Assembly: GCF_963676685.1 (NCBI RefSeq)
Contig: NC_092350.1
Location: 68,450,502 to 68,514,501, forward strand
DNA from: Mytilus edulis
Lineage: Eukaryota > Mollusca > Bivalvia > Mytilida > Mytilidae
Length of the DNA: 64,000 bases
Direction: 5' to 3'
The position numbers and the translations under genes were made by a program. The notes below the pieces were generated by a model. It was given only the letters and a program-made list of their open reading frames with translations, did not search any database and was not told the origin of the DNA. Positions 54,712 to 64,000 of the stretch are shown here, in pieces (within the stretch, counting starts at the first letter, position 1; each line of letters opens with the position of its first letter).

Positions 54712-54830
54712 TTTAAGCTGCATTGAAGACCTGTTGGTGACCTTCTGCTGTTGTTTGTTCTTCTAGGGTCGAGTTGCTGTCTCTTTGACACATTCCCCAT
54801 TTCCATTCTCAATTTTATATTCAGTTCGGC
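54712..54830 (-). repeat. Family B repeat, longer copy
   Basis: GAAGACCTGTTGGTGACCTT through TCTTTGACACATTCCCCATT. Its complement matches the C1q intron insertion at 5585-5640. Confidence 0.7.
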
Positions 54831-55300
54831 GTTACAGAATCTAATATACTAGGACTAATTTTATACTTCATAATGAAGTTGCGTTACTTCATTGATTGAA
54901 TGTCAGTCATTATTGTTAAGGATGTTAACCAATGATGATGATAAAATCACAACATTTTGTTATACGCGTTGGTAAATACAATCTAATTAAATTGCGGTAA
55001 ATAATACCCAGAATCGGTAACGGCGATTGATCAACAACAGCATGTTTCGATTTAAACCTTGAACTTTACCGACAGAATGCGACTGGGTACGGTTGACACC
55101 GAGATAGTTTCGAGTAATTTAGAACAAGTGCATAACCTTTAAAAATCAGCAATCAAACACATTCGGGAAATGTTAGAGAGCTGACGTTCTTGCTTCGAAA
55201 CTTGAAGACAATTTGTTCTCATTACTCAATACTAAGGCATTCTTAGCATTGGATTGAGTAAGGTTCGGTGTTAAAGGTATACCCACAGTTATAAACTCAG
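54831..55300. other. Non-coding spacer
   Basis: No gene or bounded repeat recognised. Confidence 0.4.
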
Positions 55301-55304
55301 GAAA

Positions 55305-55502
55305 ATGATGTTTAGTAAAAGGAGGTTCCTGCAACCACTTAATTATTTCTTTTATTTTATACTATTTTCACTCGTAATACTAACCTCTACAAACCTAAAC
55401 ATTGGAAAAAAGTGTAATAAATCGTTGCATTTCCAGCCACCCTTACTAACCGAAATTTGCATGTCTGCACATCTACATTTTATGGACATTTCTCTTTTAT
55501 AA
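55305..55502 (+). CDS. Small open frame with one hydrophobic segment, doubtful
   Basis: ATG start, 65 codons. A basic start (MMFSKRRFLQPLN) is followed by a hydrophobic stretch YFFYFILFSLVILTS, then a polar tail. This resembles a signal anchor, as in the first exon of a type II membrane enzyme, but no partner exons were found and AT-rich DNA readily codes such segments. Confidence 0.15.
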   Translation: MMFSKRRFLQPLNYFFYFILFSLVILTSTNLNIGKKCNKSLHFQPPLLTEICMSAHLHFMDISLL

Positions 55503-55504
55503 CT

Positions 55505-57115
55505 CAGACCGGTTGTCTTTGTATTATATATATAATAAATAAAAAAGAAAGAAAACTGTTGCCATTTTAATACGAGAATTTGCCATTTTACGAGAATTCA
55601 AGTTCTTCAGTTTTTATCTTCTTTTTTTGTACTGGCAAATTTGAAATTGTCATTCCAGACTTTTAATTTTTGACTTTTTAAATGAAATCTCCATTGTCGA
55701 ACCTTGTAAACCGTCTCGGTAGATAAATTTCATATTTGAGAAAAGACTCGAAATTTTGAAACTTCTATATAAGGGAATAAGCTTTCTGTTCAAAATTGCG
55801 TCACAAAGTAAAGTACTATTACAGTACGTTTAAATACACCTATTATTGTACTTTGCTACTTACAAAATACTGATAAGGGCTATACTTGATCAAATCAAGG
55901 CCAACAAGATAAAAAGTGATAAAACTATAAATTGCAACTAATTAGTTACCTCCCCTCTGTCAGAGTTCCGGAGTTTCTTTGACAGTCATAATTTTGGAGT
56001 TTCTTGTATAGCCATATTTGGAGTTTCTTTTATAGCCATAATTGGCATTCTAAAGTAAGTAATTTATTTATTTATTCATGCATTGCATTTTCTAATTAAT
56101 TGAGATTTTTAGATTCAGTTATTTAATTTTCATGACAGGAATTTGGCACATTTTAGAAAGAAACTTGATTAAACGTTATCCTATCAGTTATTGTACACAA
56201 ATAGGAACCATAATTCACAGGCAATATTAACCACTTAAAGTATTTAAAAAAACAGAAAGTATTTGAATACTAATTAAACCTGAGAAAAAAGGTTTTCTCA
56301 ATTACAGGTCTTTTAAGTCTTTTTATTTCCAGATTGGGGTCACCCGCATATTGATTGATTGTGGAATTTGCAGTTGTTTTTGTCTCTTATAGTTGCAATT
56401 ACTAGTTTAAAAACATAAATAGAAGTGCCGATTTGTCTAAAAAATCAGTGTTGTAATCCACTATAATAGAGAATAATATGAAAAATATATAGAAAAATTA
56501 ACCGAAAAAATTAGAATAGAGAACAATAGGATAAATAAATAAAGAATTGAGAATAAATTGGTGCTAGAGCAAACATTATAAATTCTTTTAGAGAAAATAC
56601 TTTAAATTTGAAAGAAAACCGAAAAACAGGATCCCTCATCCACTGAGACCCTCCGCTGTTCGTAAAGAAGCGATCGAATTATTTATTCGAGTAACAAATG
56701 TTGCCCGTATCAAAACCACGGAGACGAACAGACTAGATGATGAATGTCCATTTGATGTACTTTAGTAAATAAAACCCTACAACACGGGATCGAATTGTGA
56801 TTTTGAGTATCATACTGATGTCGTTAGGCAGACTATTTGTTGTACAAATACATCTGTTACTAAGTAATTAATGTATCAGCTTCATTTCATATCGGTTTTC
56901 GATAAAGTCGTGTCATGAATCTTAAGTTGAAAGTTTAACACGAGTAACCTCCCTTTACACGGTATTAGGTTATGATTTCTCTACAATGCTGTGATATATA
57001 TGACGAGAAGTTTCATACATACAGTTTTTGTTTGTTTTTGTTGTATATAAAAAAGATCATTCAATACTCAAGTTGGAATTAACTACAACATAAGATAAAG
57101 AGTACATTACAAACG
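55505..57115. other. Non-coding stretch with a short tandem repeat
   Basis: Three imperfect 25-31 bp units around GGAGTTTCTTTTATAGCCAT lie at about 55970-56045. No gene. Confidence 0.5.
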
Positions 57116-57119
57116 TAAG

Positions 57120-57305
57120 GCAGTTAGTTTTCACGTTTGAATTGTTTTACATTGTCATTCCCGGGACTTTTATAGCTGACTATGCGGTATGGGCTTTGCT
57201 CATTGTTGAAGGCCGTACGATGACCTGTAATTGCTAATTTCTGTGTCATCTGGTCGGTTGTGGAGAGTTGTTTCATTGGAAATCATACCACATCTTCTTT
57301 TTTAT
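57120..57305 (-). repeat. Family F repeat, minus copy
   Basis: GTTTTCACGTTTGAATTG, CTTTTATAGCTGACTATGCG, GAAGGCCGTACG and CATACCACATCTTCTTTTTT. Complementary to 62012-62170. Confidence 0.8.
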
Positions 57306-57636
57306 AGTATCGAATTACTCTTAATTGAGGGCAATTGAGATTGATTGGTTGCTGTTTTTGTTTGGTTTAACGAACTGTCAACACTATGAGCTGTTTCATA
57401 GCGACAACATTTTTATCTGTGGAATAAGCGGGAATACTCGGAGAGATCCACCGACCTACGACAGGAAAACCTAGTCAATTAAGATTGGTGTCGAACGCAC
57501 CGTGTCACGTGCGGTGTTCGATCGTTAGACATAATCGAGATTTAATGTTTTCTGAACAAGTTACATTATACAATTTGGGACCCTTAATACCATTTGATAT
57601 GAAGAACAACTATCAAATCGCCTGTCCTCATCTTCT

Positions 57637-57710
57637 CTAGCCAAGGGTTACGATCCACTCCCGTTCTCTTCGAGTGGTGAGAACGGGAGTGGATCGTAAC
57701 CCTTGGCTAG
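57637..57710. repeat. Perfect 32-bp stem hairpin, 10-nt loop
   Basis: The left arm (57637-57668, CTAGCCAAGGGTTACGATCC then ACTCCCGTTCTC) is exactly complementary to 57679-57710. The loop is TTCGAGTGGT. It is GC-richer than its surroundings. Perfect arms suggest a young foldback insertion or maintained RNA hairpin. Confidence 0.9.
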
Positions 57711-59185
57711 CGCAGATGGCATGTCCTTTGCATTTAGTTTGTGGAGTGTACGATGTAGGGAATACATATGATATATATGGTACAAATAAATATACCATAT
57801 ATTGTATTGACTTTAAGGAACAGATAACGCTTTTATGGTAGATTTCTCATGTCCTTGAAGGAGTTAAAATCTTACGTGTAATACATTTACAATTCATATC
57901 ATATGATAAAGATGTCCATTTTTGTGAGTAATCAACAATGACTTAATCATAGAAAACCGGTTACAACTGGATTTATATCAGAAAATGATATGGTTATTGA
58001 CGAGGGTCTATAGGATTTGAGTCCTTCATTTCTGACTGTATTCCTTATAATGTAGTATATGTCTTTTTCCGTATTCTTTATCATGTTTCTCCCATTATTC
58101 TCTTTTCTTTATATTTAAGGCCAAATAAAAAAAAGATGTGTGTCATGTTACCCTACCCTCCCAATTTTTTTCAGCTTAAAATAACCTTCCGTAAAAAAAA
58201 AATGGTCATTTTTCAATAAGCACTTTTAAAGTCAGAATGTCCCTCACATATACTCAATGTTAAAATATTAAAAAAAAACCATATACCTACCTACCTACCC
58301 TATTTTTTTGAAAGATGAAACACACATATTATTTGTTTGCCTAAGCACCCTATTTTTGACTATTCTTTTTTTTTGGCCATTTTTCTCTATTCTTAATTTG
58401 TTTGACACTTTATTCTGCGCCTTTTTCTTATGTTTTCTCTTGTCTGTAAACTCCATCCGGACCCTCATTGATGATTCGTTTATGGGAAGGTACGTTCGGA
58501 AATATAATAGTATTTGCTATACCCCATGCTGTTAATTGCACTTCAAACGTTTAATTGATCTGGGAGCCAATGAAATTACTCTCACGGTTTTTTCAATAGA
58601 CAAACTGAAATAAATGTATTGATTTTTATAAAAACTAGTTTTAAATTTCTTTCTATGGAGTAGTCACCACGAAAAGCAAATATTTAATATTTGATTTATG
58701 GTACTTTATGAATAATTTAAAGTCACCCGACACCGATCTTATCTTCTTTTTTTATATAATGTTTTTTTTGTTAATAGATCGAGGTTGATGGATGGTTGCT
58801 AAAAAAACTTTAGTAAAACAGGCTAAGTATGTCAATCTGTCCATTGAACTTTGTGCCATATTTGGGCGTTTTTTCTTCTAAAATGCGTTTCACCAAATAA
58901 GGAAAAAATATAAAAAAAATGAAGCAATTGTTCATTCAGGGTTATGGGTATTTGTTTAAATTGACGAAAGAGCCATTAGGAGAATTTATGACTCAAATTA
59001 ATAAAAATATTAATTAGTAATGCTATACAGAAGGGGAAAAAGCGAAAGATCTATAAAGCGAATGTTAATTGTCTGATTTGTCGCGTCTTGAATATGCATA
59101 AGATATTTGCGACTGAACTTTAAGCAAAAAACAAAAAGAATTCTATTGTATATGGTGACAGTTCCTTTTGGAAAGTGGAAAGTCT
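57711..59185. other. Non-coding stretch
   Basis: A 75-codon frame (58308-58535) is Phe/Leu-rich from T-rich sequence and has no domain. No bounded repeat. Confidence 0.4.
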
Positions 59186-59189
59186 TGGT

Positions 59190-59645
59190 TTGATTGATTG
59201 ATAAATGGTTGCTTAACGTCCAGTGGCAAATATTTCATGCATATTCAGGACGAGAACAAGTTCACAATAAATACAATAGGTAGTTCACAATAAATACAAT
59301 AGGTAGGTTGATACAATACAGGCCATCTGAGATGATGTTCGGGGAAAATCGGACTGCCACTGGAAAATGAGGGTATATTGGATAGGGACAGAAATTTTGC
59401 CTTGAAACAGGCCACCTACGGACCCCTCAAAGAGGTGTTGCAAGGGTTCTTAACGTGCAAAGAGCGTTGCACTCTCTTTACACGAGGCATCGAATTTAAC
59501 GTCTCCCTTCTGGCCGGACGTGACTGCGAACTTGAAACATCCCGTACAGCCAAACGGACGCCCCACTTTGGCAAGCGTTTAACTGCAGGTCGGGAGAAGA
59601 CGTAAGTGACCATATTTCTATACCCCAGTCACCCTTGGGGTCGGA
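59190..59645 (+). repeat. Family E repeat, longest copy
   Basis: From GGTTGCTTAACGTCCAGTGG through a duplicated 23-bp unit (TAGTTCACAATAAATACAAT, 59260-59300) and GCACTCTCTTTACACGAGGC to CCCAGTCACCCTTGGGGTCG. Matching blocks in the same order occur at 63365-63615. Overlapping frames on both strands (59378-59605 and 59416-59613) are by-products. Confidence 0.75.
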
Positions 59646-59808
59646 AAGTCTTGGATTGGTATGACAAATACTTCCTTGAAATTTCTAAATGTTTTGTTTG
59701 GCTTTGGTTTTAATATGTCTTTTATAATAATTATTCAAGAAACACATATCAATGATACACACTGCAATAATGTATTGCTTGTACCATATTCATGATATTT
59801 TGCTTTAA

Positions 59809-60498
59809 AGGGGCACTAGCTACGAGATATATAAAATATCTAAAGTTTGATTTTTTTTTGTTCAATCAATAATGAAAGTGAAATAGTGAAATAGCAATTC
59901 GCCTTTTGCAGCCAAAAAGGTTCAATTTTGTCAAATTACGCTAAGAAACATCGATAATTAGTTATTCACTTGCAAGTGAATGAGTCGACCTCTTTAAATC
60001 CGTATTCATGTGAACTTCAATTTAACCCCTAGCTAGAGATTGACAACGCATGCATTGTACGTGTACTGGTTATCAAGTTAAAGAAAAAGAATGTCAATAA
60101 TGAAAGTGAAACAACGGTAAAACATTTGATTACTAATTCGATGCACATAAAATCATTCTTATACGGTTAAAAACAACGAGAAACGTCTATTTTTAATCTA
60201 TAAAATAAAATCAAACAGGCCTATAAAAATCCAATTGCACGTGTTGGTTTAATCTATTTATATCTTAATTTGGGTTTACATCGCTTATATGGTCATCTGA
60301 GGTCAAATTGATAGTTAATTAGATGGCGTCTGGACTAAAATACACACGAAACGAACCTATATATTATCTACCCCATGCTCTGTAAACTGTTTATTTTAGA
60401 CTTTATTTGATAGTTTGGATAAATGTTTTACATTGTTATAAATCAACTATGAGAATTTGAGTCAAATCGGTGACCATGAATTTGACAGCTAGTGCCCT
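59809..60498. mobile_element. 690-bp element with TTAA target duplication
   Basis: Inverted ends AGGGGCACTAGCT at left and AGGGCACTAGCT (complement) at right, directly flanked by TTAA (59805-59808 and 60499-60502). AT-rich, non-coding. Fits a non-autonomous piggyBac- or Kolobok-type element. Its ends are unrelated to the TTAA MITE at 25976. Confidence 0.82.
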
Positions 60499-60694
60499 TT
60501 AATTCTAAAAGCAGCATTAAACACCGTTTAAAGAATGATTCTGATTTTAGTACACGTAGAATTAGACCAAAGAAAAATTCATTGTATTTTACCCATCTCG
60601 TTTAGAATTACATGTACGACACGAAGGAACACATTTCTATTCTTCCTCAGTCATAATAACCTTCCATCATTACCGAACTGAACAAAGAAATAAC

Positions 60695-60870
60695 ACGACG
60701 GGTGCCGTATACGGTGCAGGAAATGCTTACCCTTCCGGAGCACCTGATTTCACTCCCGGTTTTTAGTGGAGTTCGTGTTGTTTCTTATTTATTATTTATA
60801 ACTGTTGATGTAGATGTCCCTTGGTTTTGTGAGTCTTTGTTTACTCCTTGGTTTTGATCGTTATTGTCTC
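60695..60870 (+). repeat. Family H interspersed repeat, copy 3
   Basis: CACGACGGGTGCCGTATACG, GCTTACCCTTCCGGAGCACC and GTGGAGTTCGTGTTG, parallel to 48100-48190 and 18315-18400. Confidence 0.75.
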
Positions 60871-60962
60871 TTCTATATATAGTTTAAAAAACACAACTTT
60901 CTATATGTTGTCCCGACAAAACAACAATTTTCTAGGCCCTGTTTCATGTACACATATCTATA

Positions 60963-61178
60963 CTATTAAACGAGAAGACCTCATTTTGGGTGTCGCTTCT
61001 CTTCTTTCCACAATAAATTAATCATCATGCCTCTGTGTCCTTTGGGTTCAGTGCATAATCGCATTTGTCATCCATTCATATGATTATTCAGATTGAGTTA
61101 TTTTGGGTGAAAAACGAGAAAAAATACGTCCGGATATGTTTCCGTCATTGGGCGAAATTTTAAGTCAGATCAGTCTTC
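60963..61178 (+). repeat. Uninterrupted copy of the older repeat (empty site)
   Basis: ATTAAACGAGAAGACCTCAT through GATTGAGTTATTTTGGGTG and ACGTCCGGATATGTTTCCGT. Its complement is the host of the 468-bp insertion at 38021-38488. Confidence 0.85.
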
Positions 61179-61365
61179 CGGTTTGCGTTTTTCTGTATAC
61201 TTTGAACATACATTAATACTACGAATACAGTGTATGTTCTGTCTTATATCCGTCATTGGACGAAATTAAAGTCAGATTAGACCTCCGGTTTGCGTTTTTC
61301 TTTTTACTTTGAAACAAATACATATACTACGAATAAGGTGTATTTTCTGTCTGATATCATTTTCA
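61143..61365 (+). repeat. Two ~110-bp tandem units
   Basis: CCGTCATTGGGCGAAATTTT and CTTCCGGTTTGCGTTTTTCT recur about 110 bp later as CCGTCATTGGACGAAATT and CCTCCGGTTTGCGTTTTTCT. Confidence 0.85.
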
Positions 61366-61484
61366 AGTTTACTATCAACGGCAGTCACAGGTTTTATTTA
61401 ATAGGGAGGGTCTGAATAATATATCAATGACCGCTGTGGATCAATTATTAAACTGAGAATTGACTGTAAAAAGAAAATACACTT

Positions 61485-61671
61485 TCAGGACGTCTGGAGC
61501 GGGTGTTTTAAAGATCGAAATTTCAGGATTGACCATTTTGGGATCCGGGATTTCTTTTTTCGAATTTCGGGATGTCGAGATATTTTATTTGTATAATAAA
61601 TTCAGAACCTCGGGATTTCATGTTTTTAAGCCCGGGATATTGGGATCAGGGCCCCTCCGAAGTGGCGGATC
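61485..61671 (+). repeat. Family L repeat, copy 2
   Basis: TTTTGGGATCCGGGATTTCT, GGATTTCATGTTTTTAAGCC and CGGGATATTGGGATCAGGGC; complementary to 37485-37665. The 110-codon frame 61460-61792 crosses this repeat and the next. Confidence 0.75.
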
Positions 61672-61806
61672 CAGAAATGTTCATACGCAGGGGCCCGTTG
61701 ACTGCATAAGAAGGGGTCCGCTCCGGACATGCTTGAGTGATTCCCTATATAAGCAACCAATTATTTTTCAGAAAGGGGGGGGGCTCCCTTAATCCGCCTC
61801 TGCCCC
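61672..61806 (+). mobile_element. Family J MITE, continuous copy
   Basis: AGTGGCGGATCCAGAAATG at left, TTAATCCGCCTCTG at right, with CCCTATATAAGCAACC inside. It interrupts the end of a family L repeat. No clear target duplication. Confidence 0.8.
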
Positions 61807-61844
61807 GATCCCCCCTTTAATGAATGTTCATAATATACAGATAA

Positions 61845-62440
61845 GCGCTAAAATTATTCATGTGTCATTAAAATTAATAGAGAACAAAAAAAAAAAAATT
61901 TGGAAAAAGGAGGAGCCGGGACAGAAAAAAAATTATCCTGTCCCAAATTACCTATGACTTTTGATAACTTTTCTGAAATTCTCAAGTCGCTAAATGTTTT
62001 ACAAAAAAAGAAGATGTGGTATTATGAATGCCAATGAGAGAACTCTCCACAAGAGACCAACATGACACAAATTAACATTTAAAGGTAACCTTACGGCCTT
62101 CAACAATAAGCAAAAGCCGATACTGCATAGTCTGATATAAAAGGCCCCGAACTGACAATGTAAAACAATTCAAATGAGAAAATTAACAGCCTTATTTATG
62201 TTCAAAAAATGAACGAAAAACAAATATCACTGAACCACTGAATTACAGGCTCCTGACTGGAATGTTTTTAATACATGTACACTAAATGTATGTTAATAAT
62301 GACATTAATAGAAAACAAAAAATAGGAATTTTGGAAATAAAGGAGGAGGGTTAATAAAAAAACATTTTCCTGTCCCCAAGTACCTATGACTTTTGATACT
62401 TTTCCTGAAATTCTGAAGTCATTATAAATCTTTTACAAAA
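61845..62440 (+). repeat. Duplicated block flanking a family F repeat
   Basis: 61890-62010 and 62325-62440 share GGAGGAG, CCTGTCCC, TACCTATGACTTTTGAT and CCTGAAATTCT-type blocks in order. The family F copy (62012-62265) lies between them and is present once, so a tandem duplication and the repeat insertion are both recorded here. Confidence 0.75.
62012..62265 (+). repeat. Family F repeat, plus copy
   Basis: AGAAGATGTGGTATTATGAA, AGAGAACTCTCCACAAGAGA, CTTACGGCCTTCAACAATAA and the end ACAGGCTCCTGACTGG, as at 33857-34135. Confidence 0.85.
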
Positions 62441-63355
62441 TTCTGCCTACAACACTTTACATCCTCTCAAATACGCTCTGAATTACCGCGATTTCGCGGG
62501 TGTGTTCTAGTATGAGTTATAAGCGATGCATTCTATTTCTTTTAATCTGCAAAACAATGACTTGCATGGCTCGAGTTAACATTTACAAATGAAAAGGTTG
62601 CAGGCCCAAGCCCCCAATTCCTTTTCTTTCCATAGCTAACAAGTTGCGGTCTATGCCTTGCACTTTTACCTAATACACTTTTCGGTTCGATGCGGTCAGT
62701 AGTCATATCACTCTTCATAGTGTTGACTTGTGAAATGATCACTTCACATTTACTTCGAATTATCTTTGAGGTTAAGGTTATACAAGGTCAGTGACCTTCA
62801 CCTAAAAGTACAGATATGAGATAGTCACAAATCCAGAAGTAGGTCATCAGTTTCACTAGTACCATTACATTTGATTTGTCTGTTGTTTGTCCAATGACTT
62901 ATATACATTTGTACAACACAAGATAATGATAAAAGTTTTGACAGTTATTACAAATATAGGTTATCTCGTTTAGAAGATCACTAAGTGAGTATTTTATCAT
63001 GGATAGCATTTAGAAGAAATACGGATTGAAATTCACTTTAGATTTGGAATTGACAGTTTTATCATAATCTTTGTATTGACTATATTTGGATGAGTAGTAT
63101 ACATGTATAAACATTATATATTTGCAAGGTAAGTTTTTTTTATATCAGTGTACCTGAAACAAGGATACAAACAAACGAAGCGCAGCATCCAAACGACACA
63201 AAAAAGAAATGCATATATATTATATACATTGAAAGATAAATTTATTCGATCGAAACAACAAAAAACAGGTTTGAAAATTATATTAAGCTCTTACTAAATC
63301 GATCAGTCTTAGACTAGAGGAGGTGAATTTAATAATAATAGGGATGATTGGAATT
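62441..63355. other. Non-coding stretch
   Basis: No gene or bounded repeat recognised; short frames only. Confidence 0.4.
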
Positions 63356-63359
63356 TTGC

Positions 63360-63620
63360 TTGATGTCCAGTGGCAAATATTTTATTCATATTTAGGACGA
63401 GTAAATTTAAAGATGAGCAATCATCAAATAAGTAGGTTATTCAGAGTGTGTTACCCGGTATGCAGGATGGTTACAAAGGCTCATTTGTATATGGGCAGAA
63501 TATTTGCCTTGCAATTTTCCGTTGAATCCCCAAATACTGATATTTTTAACGTGCAGAAAGCGCCTTATTCTTCTAACACGAGGCATATGTATATTACTTG
63601 ACGTCTACATTCAAACCAAC
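63360..63620 (+). repeat. Family E repeat, second long copy
   Basis: TGTCCAGTGGCAAATATTTT, GCAGAATATTTGCCTTGCAA, AACGTGCAGAAAGCGCC and CTAACACGAGGCAT follow the order of 59215-59495. Confidence 0.7.
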
Positions 63621-64000
63621 ATGGCTGTGTATGCTTATATACATCCCGTACACCTGGAAGTCATATAAGCATGTACCTCACACTCCCCTGGTGAAATCAA
63701 GGTTAATAATATATTTGCATATGCATGTCATCTTTGAATGGATATTGGAACTTTCTACAAACCGAGTTTGGCATTATTTGTATGATATACATGCCATATT
63801 CGAAGTTTTGAGCTGGCCCGTTTTTTACGGTAAAGCTAAAGCGATCTGTCGTGATTGAGCGAAAGGAAAACTGTATATATGAAAATGCCTGTACCAAGTC
63901 AGGAATATGACAGTTGTTGTCCTTTCCTCGGAGTTCAGTATTTTTGTGATTTTACTTTTTATCTAATTATTTAAACAAAACTAAGTATTTATATACACAG
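63621..64000. other. Non-coding end of window
   Basis: Short frames (63598-63858, 63703-63897) on opposite strands show no domain. Nothing else supported. Confidence 0.4.

Noticed and set aside
58308-58535. Small membrane protein
   Set aside because: Phe/Leu-rich only because the DNA is T-rich; no start context, domain or neighbouring exons.
59378-59613. Overlapping 75- and 65-codon genes on both strands
   Set aside because: Within family E, whose other long copy does not keep the frames open.

Overview
This looks like about 64 kb of AT-rich nuclear DNA from a bivalve mollusc, most likely a mussel of the genus Mytilus. The case rests on three things. Genes have short exons with GT-AG introns and AATAAA signals. 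Two tandem, secreted single-domain C1q genes are present, a family strongly expanded in bivalves. Most of the remaining DNA is interspersed repeats that I recall as common in mussel sequence. The species is an inference; no search was run.

Two gene loci are supported. (1) 0.6-6.3 kb: two tandem + strand C1q-domain genes. Each has a TATA box, a signal-peptide exon, one phase-1 intron and a C1q-domain exon, and each would specify 182 residues. The downstream copy is intact. The upstream copy has an in-frame TGA at codon 27 of its first exon, although its C1q exon is fully open. (2) 16.7-23.2 kb: a complete + strand nuclear receptor gene of the NR1 type. It has six coding exons joined by consistent phases into a 486-residue protein, or 504 residues with an alternative start. 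A DNA-binding domain, ligand-binding domain and AF-2 helix are all visible. Its zinc-finger domain is unusual: a CEPCK P-box, a longer inter-finger linker and a longer D-box.

The rest (about 6-16 kb and 23-64 kb) holds no gene I can support. It is a layered record of transposition. It includes a degraded 4.1-kb element with inverted ends and a coding remnant on the minus strand (27.6-31.7 kb). A 1.29-kb hAT-like element has 14-bp inverted ends and a 5-bp target duplication (32.1-33.4 kb), and a LINE 3' end (46.1-46.5 kb) abuts a 383-bp MITE with about 103-bp inverted repeats and a perfect 9-bp duplication. A small GGATCC-ended MITE was split by a 2.08-kb element (48.4-50.7 kb). A 468-bp element sits inside an older repeat (38.0-38.5 kb) whose uninterrupted copy lies at 61 kb. 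Two further elements are flanked by TTAA.

Tandem arrays include a 33-bp minisatellite open on both strands and interrupted by an interspersed repeat (13.3-14.6 kb), a 29-bp minisatellite (51.35-52.08 kb), a 56-bp array (45.5-45.7 kb) and an ACATCG/CGATGT-rich opposed array inside the last receptor intron (21.2-22.3 kb).

No bacterial-style system, CRISPR array, rRNA or confident tRNA gene was seen. Repeat boundaries without a visible target duplication are approximate. Family labels A-L are local names used only to cross-reference copies.
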